Assembly: GCF_030384665.1 (NCBI RefSeq) | Contig: NC_083673.1 | Location: 248,001 to 312,000 of the forward strand | DNA length: 64,000 nucleotides | Source: Lodderomyces elongisporus | Lineage: Eukaryota; Ascomycota; Pichiomycetes; Serinales; Debaryomycetaceae | Reading direction: 5' to 3' | Part shown: positions 20,880-30,148 of the stretch, one piece after another | Position numbering within the stretch: the stretch's first letter is position 1 | Layout: the number at the start of each line of letters is the position of its first letter | Notes under the pieces: model-generated | What the model was told of the DNA's origin: nothing | What the model saw: only the letters and a program-made list of their open reading frames with translations | Database searches by the model: none | Translations under genes and position numbers: made by a program

Positions 20880-21575
20880 GATATATTATATATATATATA
20901 TATATTCACAACTGGTGAATTTTTTTTAAAAAAAGAAAGAGCCCAAGTTGGCGGTTGTTTTCAATTTTCAATTTAATATTCTTTTATTTTTATAACTTCT
21001 CTCTATAGTTTTTCTACCTTATATTTATGCTTTTCATCTTTATTTTATTATTTTTTATATATATACTTTCTATTAAACCTAACAAAATGATGAGGGTAAG
21101 GCGATATCGGAGGTGGAGGAGATGAAAAATTAAAAGTAATAAATCATAGGTAAAGGCAAAGGAAAAAATAATAATAATAATAAAAATATTAACAGTATCA
21201 ATAAAAAAAAGGTTATCTAAAAAATCAGTAAACAATGCAATTTTTGTGTAACTAATAAAGTCACGTGAATCTTTTCTACTTGATTAAATTTCTTTCCTCT
21301 TTCTTCTTCTTTGGTTCTTCAAGATATCTCATCTTTACCTTTTTTTTGTCCAGTTCGATAAAGCTTACTTTTTGATTATGTTAGTTTTTAACATTTGAAC
21401 ACATGAACAATATTGCAAGCAACCAAAGAGTCTATTCTTATTTGTCATATCACCAATATTTGGTTTCTAAAATTAATCAAAGAAAAATGAAAAAATGAAC
21501 AAGAATAGCAAAATTAATTTAACGAGCAATAATAATTAAAACAACTAGGTTAGTAAGATAAACATCAGTATCCAC
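20880..21575. other. Intergenic: HAP3 promoter and 3' end of the gene at 21576
   Basis: An (AT)n tract at 20882-20906 abuts the HAP3 start codon. The rest is AT-rich with AATAAT repeats near 21168-21190, and a TCACGTGA site lies at 21261. No gene seen. Confidence 0.6.
21261..21268. promoter_or_regulatory. Cbf1-type E-box TCACGTGA upstream of HAP3
   Basis: Perfect TCACGTGA palindrome 382 bp upstream of the HAP3 start. Cbf1 binds this sequence in yeasts and, in the CUG-Ser clade, is reported to act on respiratory as well as sulfur genes. A role in HAP3 control is inferred from position only. Confidence 0.4.
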
Positions 21576-22439
21576 TTAGTTGACTTTTACAGGTGCATTA
21601 ACTTCCATCATTTGGGCATCATGGTCATCTGTGTCATTTTGCAACACAACTATTTTAGGCTCTGTTGAGTTGAATTGTATAGGGTTGTCATCATCATCAT
21701 CTGCATCTAGCATATCCAAATCTCTATCGAATTTCAAATTATCCCAGTAATTATAGCCAAGGTCCTTGTACTCTTCTGCTTCTTTCCTTATATTGTCAGA
21801 ATTTCTTTGTGACTGTCGCATTTCGTTTTTCAACTTTAATCGTTTAATTTCTAGTCGGTTTTCCTCATAAATAATATTCTTTAAATCGTTCCATGTGAGA
21901 AATCCTTCGGGTATAAGTTGTACGATTTTGTCATAATTGGTGAATAGCTGTAGACGTGTTCCGTTTCTTGCATTATATTTTTTGAGAAACCGATTAAACA
22001 ATTTTACAAACCATTTCCGGTAAATGTAAATAATCAAGAATTGGTAATTGTACCATGGGATAATCTTCAAACCCGATATTAGAACTTCTTGGAAATGGTT
22101 TACTATTCGGTCATTGACATATGAGTTAAAACGTGATGAAGTATAAGTTTGTGGTGCATTGTCTTCCTTTTTGAATATGTTGAATGATGTCTTGACTCGA
22201 GGTAGTATATACTCCTTGTTTGTTCTGTTGGTTGCAGCGGTAGACAAATTATTATCATTCAAGTCTAGCTTTTTCATCATCGAATCCAACTTGATTCGTT
22301 TGCCTGATCTGTCCACGAGCTCGCTTCTGTCTCTTTCCCGCTCTCCTTCTCTTTCTTTGTCATCATCATCATCATCATCATCATAATAACCATCATGGTC
22401 TTCGTCTAGTGCATGTTTCTTCCTATTCATGAGATGCAC
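21576..22439 (-). CDS. Unrecognised acidic/basic protein with a Trp/Tyr-rich hydrophobic segment
   Basis: 287 residues, no confident name. Residues 1-55 carry poly-Asp followed by Glu/Arg repeats and a basic KRIK motif. Residues 110-160 form the most structured-looking part, with VNDRIVNHFQEVL, then the aromatic hydrophobic IIPWYNYQFLIIYIYRKW, which could be a membrane-associated or amphipathic helix. A charged helix follows (EENRLEIKRLKLKNE, about 193-207), then an acidic tail. The hydrophobic core after a disordered nuclear-looking N-terminus recalls small yeast nuclear-envelope/spindle-pole proteins of the Nbp1 type, but this is only a hypothesis to test by profile search. The start could be the first ATG or the one three codons later. 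Confidence 0.7.
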   Translation of the reverse strand: MHLMNRKKHALDEDHDGYYDDDDDDDDKEREGERERDRSELVDRSGKRIKLDSMMKKLDLNDNNLSTAATNRTNKEYILPRVKTSFNIFKKEDNAPQTYTSSRFNSYVNDRIVNHFQEVLISGLKIIPWYNYQFLIIYIYRKWFVKLFNRFLKKYNARNGTRLQLFTNYDKIVQLIPEGFLTWNDLKNIIYEENRLEIKRLKLKNEMRQSQRNSDNIRKEAEEYKDLGYNYWDNLKFDRDLDMLDADDDDDNPIQFNSTEPKIVVLQNDTDDHDAQMMEVNAPVKVN

Positions 22440-23515
22440 CTAGGCAATTGAGCACCTAATTCTACAAATCTTTAAATTGCAATTCCCAATTTTTTTTTAT
22501 AAAAAAAAAACTTGAATTGTGGTAAACAACAATTTACAATGTCAATTTACAAAGTCAATTTATTTTGTTATGTTTTGTTTTTTTGTATACCTTGTAATTA
22601 GTTTCTGTGTTATCCTTCTAGTTGCTATGGGAGTAGTTATTTGTATTGAGCATTGTTATACCGTAGCTGATGGCTCTCATCAAACCCGTGATGTGTGTGT
22701 GTGTGTGTGCGAGAAACTCACTTATGTATTGTGCATTCAAAAATGTGTGATTCTGAATCCGTGGAATTCTAGATCTTTCTTTCACATGCGCCGCACACAA
22801 AAAAATGTTCCCAAAAGAAACAGAAAGAAAAAAGAAAAAAATAAAATAAAAAAATAAAAATAAAAATAAAAAAAAAAAAAAAGTTAAAGCGAAGAAAGGT
22901 CACAGTGTTTTGTGGTGGTAGAAATTTATTGATAGTTGCGAAAGTAGTGTACGTTGTTACAAAAAAGGGTTAATTGTCGTGCCATTTTTATTTTTTTATT
23001 TTTTTTATTATTTTTCTTTTTTTGGAAGTTACCAAGTCACGAGTCTCCTCGGGTCTTTCTGGAAATGTGATATTCTGTAATTCCTCCTCCTCCTGCCTCC
23101 TCCTCCATTCAAAATAAAAAAAAAAGGGAATTAAATGTAATATAAGAAATAATTAGACACATTATAGCTGCAAATCCATCAGGCTATTTCCGGCGTAATG
23201 TTTAAGAACAAATCAGTGAGAAATAAATAATAAATAATAAAAAAAAGAAGCCCCACATAAATACAAAACAGTATGAGAAAGAAAAAAAATGGAACCAAGA
23301 TGAATCAAGATGAAATAAGATGGAAAAGACGAAAAAAAAAAAAGAAAAGAAAGATGAAGGTGAAGGTGAGATCACAGAGACAGCAAGGGTGTGATTCTTT
23401 TTTTAGAAACATGAGTTGAAAACACACATATCTTTAAAGTCAGTTGCAAGAGAGAAGACAAAACTATAAACAACCAGCTCTTCTTCCACACTGCCCCAAA
23501 ATATTTGAATAGGGG

Positions 23516-23562
23516 GTTGTGGGTTGTGGGTTGTGGGTTGTGGGGGGGGGGGGGGGGGGGGG
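23516..23562 (+). repeat. TTGTGGG tandem repeat followed by G21
   Basis: Four TTGTGGG units (the first preceded by GGGGG) run directly into 21 consecutive G. This is the longest G run in the window and a strong candidate for G-quadruplex formation on the plus strand. It lies 1.4 kb upstream of the first GPI-protein gene and about 1.1 kb upstream of the divergent minus gene. Confidence 0.9.
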
Positions 23563-24771
23563 TTCTGGAAATATATGGGGCTGTGTCCTTGGAGTGGACA
23601 CGAGAAAGCGATACTTGCTTTATTGGTCAATTTGTAACAGCTGAGTATGGGAACTGTAAGTGTACACGAACAGAACTTCTGTAACAAACGCGTGATGACA
23701 CGACCTGCATTGAAATTTGTAAGAACCATAAACAAAAGGAACAACTACAACAAAAAGAAGCAAAAAAAGAAGCAAAAAGAAAGGCAAAAAATAATTTTAA
23801 AACTCTTTTTGAACAAGTGGAAACAATAACACAGTTGATACGTTTATTTCTTCCTCTCTCTCTCTCCTATTGAAACTCTTTTCATATCCTGAAAACTTCG
23901 CGATGATAGTGGTGTGCATACAAAGTCTACTACTTGCATCGAGTAACAATAAACCTGTGGACTCCACAGTTGGATGTTGATGGTAACCAAAAGTAAAAGT
24001 AAAAGTACAAAAAACACACAAGAGTTGCACAAATCGCGAACAATATGGCTGTACCTGAATATTGAATATTGAAAATTCGTACTATACACACCCCATACTA
24101 AAAGTGCATTTCCTGAACATAAATGTGGAGTCAATAGAAAGTATGCTTCAAGAAGATCATACTCTAGCACATACTATGATTTGAACTTTCTTCACCTACT
24201 CACTCACTCACTCACTCAGTATGCAAGAAACAATCAAGTAACTCACTAGAGCTATACGTCATTCGTTGTTGGCGTCATAACTCCTCCTTTTGTCCTTGAA
24301 TTTTAATCAATTTTATTATTACTTTTTTTTTTATTTATTCTTTGTTTATTCTTCTAGTTTTGCAGTTCAATGTAACAGCATCATTTTTTAACTGCTTTTG
24401 AGCCAAAGAGCAATGAAACGTATGCAAATCATATAGACGTGTAAACCATGACAAATTCCAAGCATTAAAATTTTCAGCGTGTATATGTCATACAGTGTGC
24501 TTGAAGCAAAAAAAAAATATTAAGAGAAAAAAAGAATAAAAAAAAAAGCACGAGTGCATAGTAGGGCAAACCTTTTCCTTCTTATTGTCTGATGTGTTTG
24601 TGAACTAGGCGGAAACGTTGCTCGGCTCTTTTGTTTTGGTTCTATTGGTACTCTTGGTATACCTGGGTAGTTTGACTTTATTAGTACTTTTTCAAACTTT
24701 TGGCTTTTCTTCCTTCAATTAAATCTCCAAGCTTTGTTTTTTTTTATCTTTTCGAGTCAAGGTTCAAAAAG

Positions 24772-24780
24772 TATAAATAG
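24772..24780 (+). promoter_or_regulatory. TATA box for the GPI-protein gene at 24982
   Basis: TATAAATAG, a consensus TATA element, lies 210 bp upstream of the ATG. Strong TATA boxes are typical of regulated, highly expressed yeast genes such as cell-wall protein genes. Confidence 0.6.
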
Positions 24781-24981
24781 AATGCTTTATCCCCTTGCAA
24801 TAATTGTCAAACTATTTCAAAAGATAGAATCTGCTTCTACACGTCTAGTATTAACCCACTTATAGTCGATACTAATAACAAATTTTGTACTAAAGTCAAC
24901 ATTTTTTTTTTTTAATTTTCATCTTGAAATTTAATTGAAAACTACCCCAGAAATAAAAAGACAAAATCAAATTTCGCAATA

Positions 24982-25800
24982 ATGAGATACACAACAGCAC
25001 TCGCTATCCTTCAAGTAACTTCAGCTTGGGGAATTAAAGATGTTCTTTTGCAAAAGAAAGCAGATGAAACAGCAAATGGAATTGCTGGAACAGTTACCAA
25101 TGCAGTAGGAGGTGCTTTGGACACTGCCACTAGCGGAGCAGCTTCTGTTGCTGGTGCAGGTGCCAGTGGTGCCACTTCTGTTGCTGGTGCAGGTGTTAGC
25201 GGAGCCACTTCTGTAGGTGCTGCAGGTGCAAGTGGTGCTACTTCTGTTGCTGGCGCTGGCGCTAGTGGTGCAACCTCAGTTGGGGCTGCAGGTGCAAGCG
25301 GCGCAGCATCAGTTGCTGGTGTAGGTGGTGACGAGACTGCCACAGAGGATGGTGCTGGCTCAGAAGAAACAGAAGAAGGCGCTACTGGAACTGAAGGTGG
25401 CGCTGGTGCTTTGGAAACTGAAGAAGACGCTACTGGAACTGAGGATGGTTCAGGCGCTTTGGAAACTGAAGATGACTCAACTGCTACAGAAGAAGGTTCT
25501 GAAGAAACAAGTGGAAGTGGAAGTGGAAGTGGTGGTATAATTGGCGGTGGAAGTGGCTCTAGCAACTCTACTGGTTCTGGAGGTGCTGGTGGAAGCAGTG
25601 GAAGTGGAAGCAGTGGTAGTGGCAGCAGTGGAAGTGGTAGCAGTGGAAGTGGCAGCAGTGGAAGTACCAGTGGTAGCAGTGGTAGTGGCAGCAGTACTTC
25701 TGGTGGAAGTTCAGGTTCCGACTCCACTAGTGGAGACTCTGGAGCTGCATACTTGGGCACTGGTGCCTTGGCTTATGTTGCAGCTATTGCATTGCTTTAG
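24982..25800 (+). CDS. Putative GPI-anchored cell-wall protein, Ala/Gly/Ser repeat-rich
   Basis: 272 residues. A short N-terminal hydrophobic segment (MRYTTALAILQVTSA) fits a signal peptide. Residues 45-115 are a repeat built on GASGATSVAGAG; 115-170 an acidic repeat (ALETEEDATGTE); 170-250 Ser/Gly repeats (SGSGSSGSGS). The C-terminus GAAYLGTGALAYVAAIALL, preceded by small residues (SGDSG), is a typical GPI-attachment signal, so the protein probably ends covalently linked to the plasma membrane or to cell-wall glucan. There are few Asn-linked sites but many Ser/Thr for O-mannosylation. I do not recognise a named C. albicans family. It has a TATA box, and a second GPI gene starting MRYS lies 1.1 kb downstream on the same strand. 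The long minus-strand ORF over it is a repeat shadow. Confidence 0.85.
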   Translation: MRYTTALAILQVTSAWGIKDVLLQKKADETANGIAGTVTNAVGGALDTATSGAASVAGAGASGATSVAGAGVSGATSVGAAGASGATSVAGAGASGATSVGAAGASGAASVAGVGGDETATEDGAGSEETEEGATGTEGGAGALETEEDATGTEDGSGALETEDDSTATEEGSEETSGSGSGSGGIIGGGSGSSNSTGSGGAGGSSGSGSSGSGSSGSGSSGSGSSGSTSGSSGSGSSTSGGSSGSDSTSGDSGAAYLGTGALAYVAAIALL

Positions 25801-26905
25801 ATTGAGTATTGCTAACATATAGTCAGATAGAGAAGAAGAGTGTTTTGCTGGTTTTGAAAAACCTTAAAGTACCTAATTAGATGAATAGAAAGCAAGTTTT
25901 AATTAATACAGGTGATTGATTTCTTTATTTTTTTTGTTCCCCTATTTTTCCCGCTTATTCTGTTAATTTTGTTTTCATTGAAGAAGACAATTCAGTATAG
26001 ATTTGAAAAACAAAAACAAAAACAACAAGACTAAACTAAATCAAACAACATTTTGCCATACTTGTGGCCCGCTGGTTAGTTTTCTAGAAAACAAAAACAA
26101 AAATATACTTGTTTGCATTGTATTGCTGAAGGGAAAGCACAGCCTCTTTAGTGTGTGTGTGTGTGTTGTTTTCTTTTCTAGCTCCTTAAAACCAAACAAT
26201 TCATGTATTGATAGGTCAATCTATGCAATTGTGCAAATGGTTGCTGGGACGTTGACATACTTTGGTTGCAGTACTGAGTGCTTATATCACTATTTCGTTA
26301 GATTGGCTGCAAAATTATGCAACCCATAAACCCCATCAACTCGCACGCATCCACACATCCGCATTTCTTCAGACTTATACAAAATATACACAAAGAAACA
26401 GAGAGAGAGAGAGACTGGGTGAGGGAAGGATAACAACTTAGTTGCAATCGACCAAACTACAAAATCTTGACCTCCGCAATGTTTTCCTTTAATTCTTAAA
26501 ACTTCCTTAATTTACATTGAAGTGCTTTATCCAAACGAGGCAATGCCTTTTTTTTTCTAATCTAACCCAACTCCAAAAAATATTTTAGAATATTACCTGT
26601 CCAATTGAAATGTTACATAATAACACACACACACACACATACATACATACATACATACATATATACACACGATGAAAAGAATGATTAAAAATTAGTGAAT
26701 CTCTTCAGGATAAATTGTTTTTGCTTGAATTATAAAATCCCACATGATTTCCATCCAATTCTTCATGTTGTTTTAACTTTTTGTATTTGTTTTTGTTTTT
26801 CTTTTTTGGCTTTTACGAAGATATATTTCAACCTGATTTTCAGTATAGTGGTTTATACAACAAAACTCTAAGCTTTCGTATTACAATTCCATCAAACAGT
26901 TCGCT
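25801..26905. other. Intergenic between two GPI-protein genes
   Basis: 1.1 kb with (GT)n near 26152-26166, (GA)n at 26401-26414 and (CA)/(CATA)n at 26624-26665. No gene seen. It presumably holds the promoter of the gene at 26906. Confidence 0.6.
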
Positions 26906-27502
26906 ATGAGATATTCTACTTTGATTCAAATTGCTTTATCAATCAGCATTGTCTGTGCTCAAACTACGCTCCTCGTGACTCAAACGCAAGTGATTGATGA
27001 CACCATTGCTGCCCCCATTGGAGAGGGAGGAGTGAATACAGATGTACAGCCACCTCCAGAAGGAAACAATAACGGTGGTCAGGGTGGTGATGCAACAGTG
27101 ACGGTTACTGATGAGACAAATACAAATGGCGAAGGTGGTCAAAATCAAGAAACAACAACCGATGAAGGACCTGGAGAAGAAACTGGAGATGGAACAGTGA
27201 CGGTTACTGATGAGACTGACACTGATCACACTGACCACACTGACCACACTGAGGAAACTGGACAAACTGAAGAAACTGATCACACAGAACATACAGAACA
27301 CACCAGCGAAGAAGTTACTACTGAACCAACTACAAACCATACAACTACTCATTCACCAACTGCTAGCACAGCAAACAAGACTACCACTGCTCGCACTACG
27401 ACTGAGACTGGTACTAAGACCACCACTACTGACTTTGAGGGGCAGGCTGGTGCATTGGCTGTGGGAGCATTGGGATATTTTATTGCTGCCTTATATTTAT
27501 GA
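26906..27502 (+). CDS. Putative GPI-anchored cell-wall protein, Thr/Glu/His-rich
   Basis: 198 residues. The signal peptide MRYSTLIQIALSISIVCA probably cleaves before QTT. The body is Thr/Glu/Asn/Gly-rich with two copies of TVTVTDET (about 68-75 and 97-104), a DHTDHTDHTEE-type histidine/acidic repeat (about 107-133), and a Thr-rich stalk. It ends in a hydrophobic tail AGALAVGALGYFIAALYL after Asp/Phe/Glu/Gly, a plausible GPI signal. The start (MRY) and tail resemble the upstream gene, which suggests a diverged tandem pair, though the central repeats differ. The Asp/His-rich repeat could bind metal ions; that is speculation. Alternatives are a secreted mucin-like protein without an anchor. Confidence 0.82.
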   Translation: MRYSTLIQIALSISIVCAQTTLLVTQTQVIDDTIAAPIGEGGVNTDVQPPPEGNNNGGQGGDATVTVTDETNTNGEGGQNQETTTDEGPGEETGDGTVTVTDETDTDHTDHTDHTEETGQTEETDHTEHTEHTSEEVTTEPTTNHTTTHSPTASTANKTTTARTTTETGTKTTTTDFEGQAGALAVGALGYFIAALYL

Positions 27503-28327
27503 TTGTTTCGTTTACAACGCTCGAAAACTTTTCTTTACTTTGTTTAATTGATGTTTGACTTTTAGTTTTCTTTTTTGGAGGGGGATTTGTTTTTGTTTCC
27601 TATAATCCCCTATTTCCCCCCCCCCCCCCCCAGCCCAATTGCTGTGTAGGCAGGCTTTCACGGCGTTTGTTTTTTTGTTATTTTACTCATAATCTAATTT
27701 AAATATATATATATATATATATAGAAATTTATATATCTATATACATATGTATATATATACACATATATATATGAGTACGTATATGTATATAAAGTGTATA
27801 GTGTTTACTTTTTTTTGTTTGTATCTATTGAATTTTCTTTTATATACAGTTTCTCTTTCAGCCCTAATAACAAATGCTAAATTCAACATTCTCAATGAAA
27901 ACATTTGCAAAATAGTGCGAACTTTTTTTTTCCTCCTCAAATACGTTTCCCATCTCAAATTTTCTTCTTTAAATTTTTTTTCCCCTTTTTTTTTTCCTTT
28001 TCTTCTTCTTCTTCTTCTTCTTCTTCTTAAGCTTAACAAGCTTAATAAACTTCAATCAATCTATTCAGCAATTGATTTCAAATGCCAAGAGTATGTGAAA
28101 CAGAACTTGCAAGTAATCTCTTGTATTAAATGATTCAATATGCTTTGTTTATGATGAAAACTTTTACTCAGCTCACTCAGAGCTTTCTAGCGATGCTGAT
28201 AAACTTCCTGTTTCCAACATTCATCAAAACTTCTGATATTTCAAAACAATGACATGTTGATTATTTACTATGATTACTTTTTATTTTTGTTTTTCCTTAA
28301 ACACAATGTATACTAACTATCATATTA
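27503..28327. other. Intergenic between convergent GPI gene and KAR4
   Basis: Shared 3' region of convergent genes: C16 at 27616-27631, AT-rich (TA)n at 27702-27780 suited to yeast 3'-end processing, and (CTT)n at 28001-28028. Short ORFs here look like repeat artefacts. Confidence 0.65.
27616..27631. repeat. C16 homopolymer
   Basis: Sixteen consecutive C on the plus strand, 114 bp past the stop codon of the second GPI gene, probably in its 3' untranslated region. Confidence 0.9.
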
Positions 28328-29614
28328 TTAGCTACTTTTTACCATAACACCAGGACTTTTAGGTCTCAAATCTTCGATCTCATTAGTTTGAGGTACCAAG
28401 TATTGAGCTGTAGGAGGTGGACAAACACTTTTTGTTTTTGCTCCATTGATCTCATTGATTCCACGTCCGTTACCGTCCCCAATACTGCCAAAACCATTAC
28501 TACCACCACTGCCAAATTGTTTGTACTTTACTATGGATTTTTTTACCAATTCCTCTTTGTATTCTTCTGGCTTGAAATTATTGACTAGCACATCTGGTCC
28601 CATAATGATCCATCCTGGTCGTAACTTAATGTGCGTGTCATACCCCAATCTAGAAGGTATTATGTGCAAGCGTCTGTTTGAGTTTGAAAAATTTTCAGCC
28701 ACTTTGTATATTTGTTCAGGACACGCATTTTTACCTTGTGGTTTAGGCGATGATGGAGATGTAAGCGATGGTGACTCGATTTGTAGATCGGTATCAACAT
28801 TACAATGAATCAAGTCATTATCCGTTGATCTTCTTACTGTACCTGTGATACACATCCAGCAATGCCATTGCTGTTTTTCCAAAACAGACTTTTCATACAT
28901 CGAGTCTGTTTGTTTTGGGTAGTATGGCGAATCCTCATCAATTGGTAAAAAAATTAACTCTTCGGAACGTCTAAATTTTCTGTTGAAATTGTCGTTGTTC
29001 AACAATGTGGTTAATTCTTGTATCTTTTGAGCAGTAGACCAAATGAATAAGAATCCGGGCTTTGAACAAAGTTTGTGGATTGGTAATTTATTCAATAATG
29101 GTAAAATAAATTGGTTTTCCACTAATGCCCCAATCATAATCACATTAAACTTAAGTTCATGTTTATCGATCCATTTGTTCAATGTAGGGACAATCTTATC
29201 TGTAGAGCAGCGAACACCATATGCTTTTGTTGCATGTTTTTGAATTTGTTGTCTTTTCAACTGATGCAACTTTTCGAGTTTTGGGTAACCATCAAATGGA
29301 TTCTCCACATTGCGTATGAATTTGGTTGAATGCTCACCGGTATGGATATAGTGATTCGTGTAATCAATCAGTGCAGGTGTTGTAGCAGCAACGGTACTAG
29401 AATCAGATGAGACGAAAGTGTCTTCCTCCCTTTGAGCTTTATCCTGCGCAATCTTCAGCCTAAGTGATGAACTAGATGTAGCCCTTGAAGTTGGCGGTTT
29501 AGTCACCACTGAGACAGAATTTGCTATAGATGATATCGATGAAGAGGAAGAAGATGAGCGTAAGCCAAATTTGTTGTATGTATACATGATTTCGATGGGG
29601 TGTGGTGTTAACAA
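28328..29614 (-). CDS. KAR4: Kar4, MT-A70-family karyogamy/meiosis regulator
   Basis: The 428-residue protein matches my recollection of S. cerevisiae Kar4 throughout its core: NPFDGYPKLEKL, VPTLNKWI, KPGFLFIW, RRSEEL, QQWHCWMCITGTVRRSTD (about 248-265), LRPGWIIMGPDV and the end IEDLRPKSP. Kar4 is the METTL14-like partner of Ime4: it works with Ste12 in mating and in the mRNA N6-methylation complex in meiosis. The catalytic DPPW motif of MT-A70 enzymes is absent; the corresponding strand reads FNVIMIGALVEN, as expected for the non-catalytic member. Residues 1-90 are Ser-rich and disordered. A second ATG at 29587 is an alternative start. Three TGAAACA pheromone-response-like elements lie upstream. 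Confidence 0.95.
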   Translation of the reverse strand: MLTPHPIEIMYTYNKFGLRSSSSSSSISSIANSVSVVTKPPTSRATSSSSLRLKIAQDKAQREEDTFVSSDSSTVAATTPALIDYTNHYIHTGEHSTKFIRNVENPFDGYPKLEKLHQLKRQQIQKHATKAYGVRCSTDKIVPTLNKWIDKHELKFNVIMIGALVENQFILPLLNKLPIHKLCSKPGFLFIWSTAQKIQELTTLLNNDNFNRKFRRSEELIFLPIDEDSPYYPKQTDSMYEKSVLEKQQWHCWMCITGTVRRSTDNDLIHCNVDTDLQIESPSLTSPSSPKPQGKNACPEQIYKVAENFSNSNRRLHIIPSRLGYDTHIKLRPGWIIMGPDVLVNNFKPEEYKEELVKKSIVKYKQFGSGGSNGFGSIGDGNGRGINEINGAKTKSVCPPPTAQYLVPQTNEIEDLRPKSPGVMVKSS

Positions 29615-29843
29615 TGTACTAATTTAATCTTGCGTGAATTATTTCAAACTAAAAGGAGAAGCAAGGGTGATGTATAACAATTTTTGTTGCAAAAATGGTG
29701 AAAAGTGAAGTCTCAAAATTATATATATATATATATGAATTTTGTTTTTCCCCTTTCTGCTTGCATAGATGCTTGATACTTGTAGCTATATATATATATA
29801 TATATATGTAAACATGTATATGTTTCCTAACAACTATTGGGCC

Positions 29844-29851
29844 TGTTTCAT
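29844..29851 (-). promoter_or_regulatory. Pheromone-response-element-like site (ATGAAACA)
   Basis: ATGAAACA on the minus strand, 230 bp upstream of the first KAR4 ATG and in KAR4 orientation. It is a full match to the Ste12 site (A)TGAAACA of budding yeast. Confidence 0.55.
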
Positions 29852-30122
29852 TCTTGGATTTGATATCTGGGTATAGTTCATGGCCAATTTGCTGTAAAAC
29901 AAGAGGGCCTTAGCAGTTACAAATGGTCCTACTTGATGATTGAATCTCACCGGGTAAGTCAATGTCATACTCCCCGGAACCCCTACTTGATCGTTCTCAT
30001 TTTGTTCTTTTCTTTTTTTCTTTTTTTTTTTTTTTTCTTTTTTTTTTTTTCTTTTTCTGTCTCAGGGATTATGCTCTCGATCGAGCGAGAACGTAAAAAG
30101 AAATAGTACAGTAATTGCTTTT

Positions 30123-30129
30123 TGTTTCA
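30123..30129 (-). promoter_or_regulatory. Pheromone-response-element-like site (TGAAACA)
   Basis: TGAAACA on the minus strand, about 510 bp upstream of KAR4 and 70 bp upstream of the divergent gene. It pairs with an opposite-strand copy 13 bp away. Confidence 0.45.
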
Positions 30130-30141
30130 GCATACTCAACT

Positions 30142-30148
30142 TGAAACA
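30142..30148 (+). promoter_or_regulatory. Pheromone-response-element-like site (TGAAACA)
   Basis: TGAAACA on the plus strand, 50 bp upstream of the ATG at 30198 and tail-to-head with the site at 30123. Confidence 0.45.

Larger units (their letters stand above)
22440..24981. other. 2.5-kb intergenic region between divergent genes
   Basis: Between the minus gene ending its 5' side at 22439 and the plus GPI gene at 24982. It contains (TG)n at 22693-22710, several A-runs, TAAATAA repeats near 23222-23240, a TTGTGGG array plus G21 at 23516-23562 and a (CTCA)n run near 24199-24217. Short ORFs lack domain features and look like chance. The GPI gene TATA box is at 24772. Confidence 0.65.

Noticed and set aside
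23844..24170. 108-codon minus-strand ORF with a hydrophobic segment
   Set aside because: No signal peptide, no recognisable family and composition like chance translation of AT-rich DNA.
25011..25760. 249-codon minus-strand ORF rich in Pro/Leu/Val over the first GPI gene
   Set aside because: It is the reverse complement of a GC-biased Ser/Ala/Gly repeat, has no domain, and the plus strand has a signal peptide, GPI tail and TATA box.
29928..29991. Possible C/D snoRNA (TGATGA box) with complementarity to 18S rRNA (CATACTCCCC then GGAACCC)
   Set aside because: No acceptable D box or terminal stem, the guide would need a gap, and a ten-base match to rRNA is expected many times by chance in a window this size.
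29925..29995. tRNA-like sequence on the minus strand (GATTCAA in a possible T-arm)
   Set aside because: The TTC is at the wrong loop position and no acceptor stem or A box fits.
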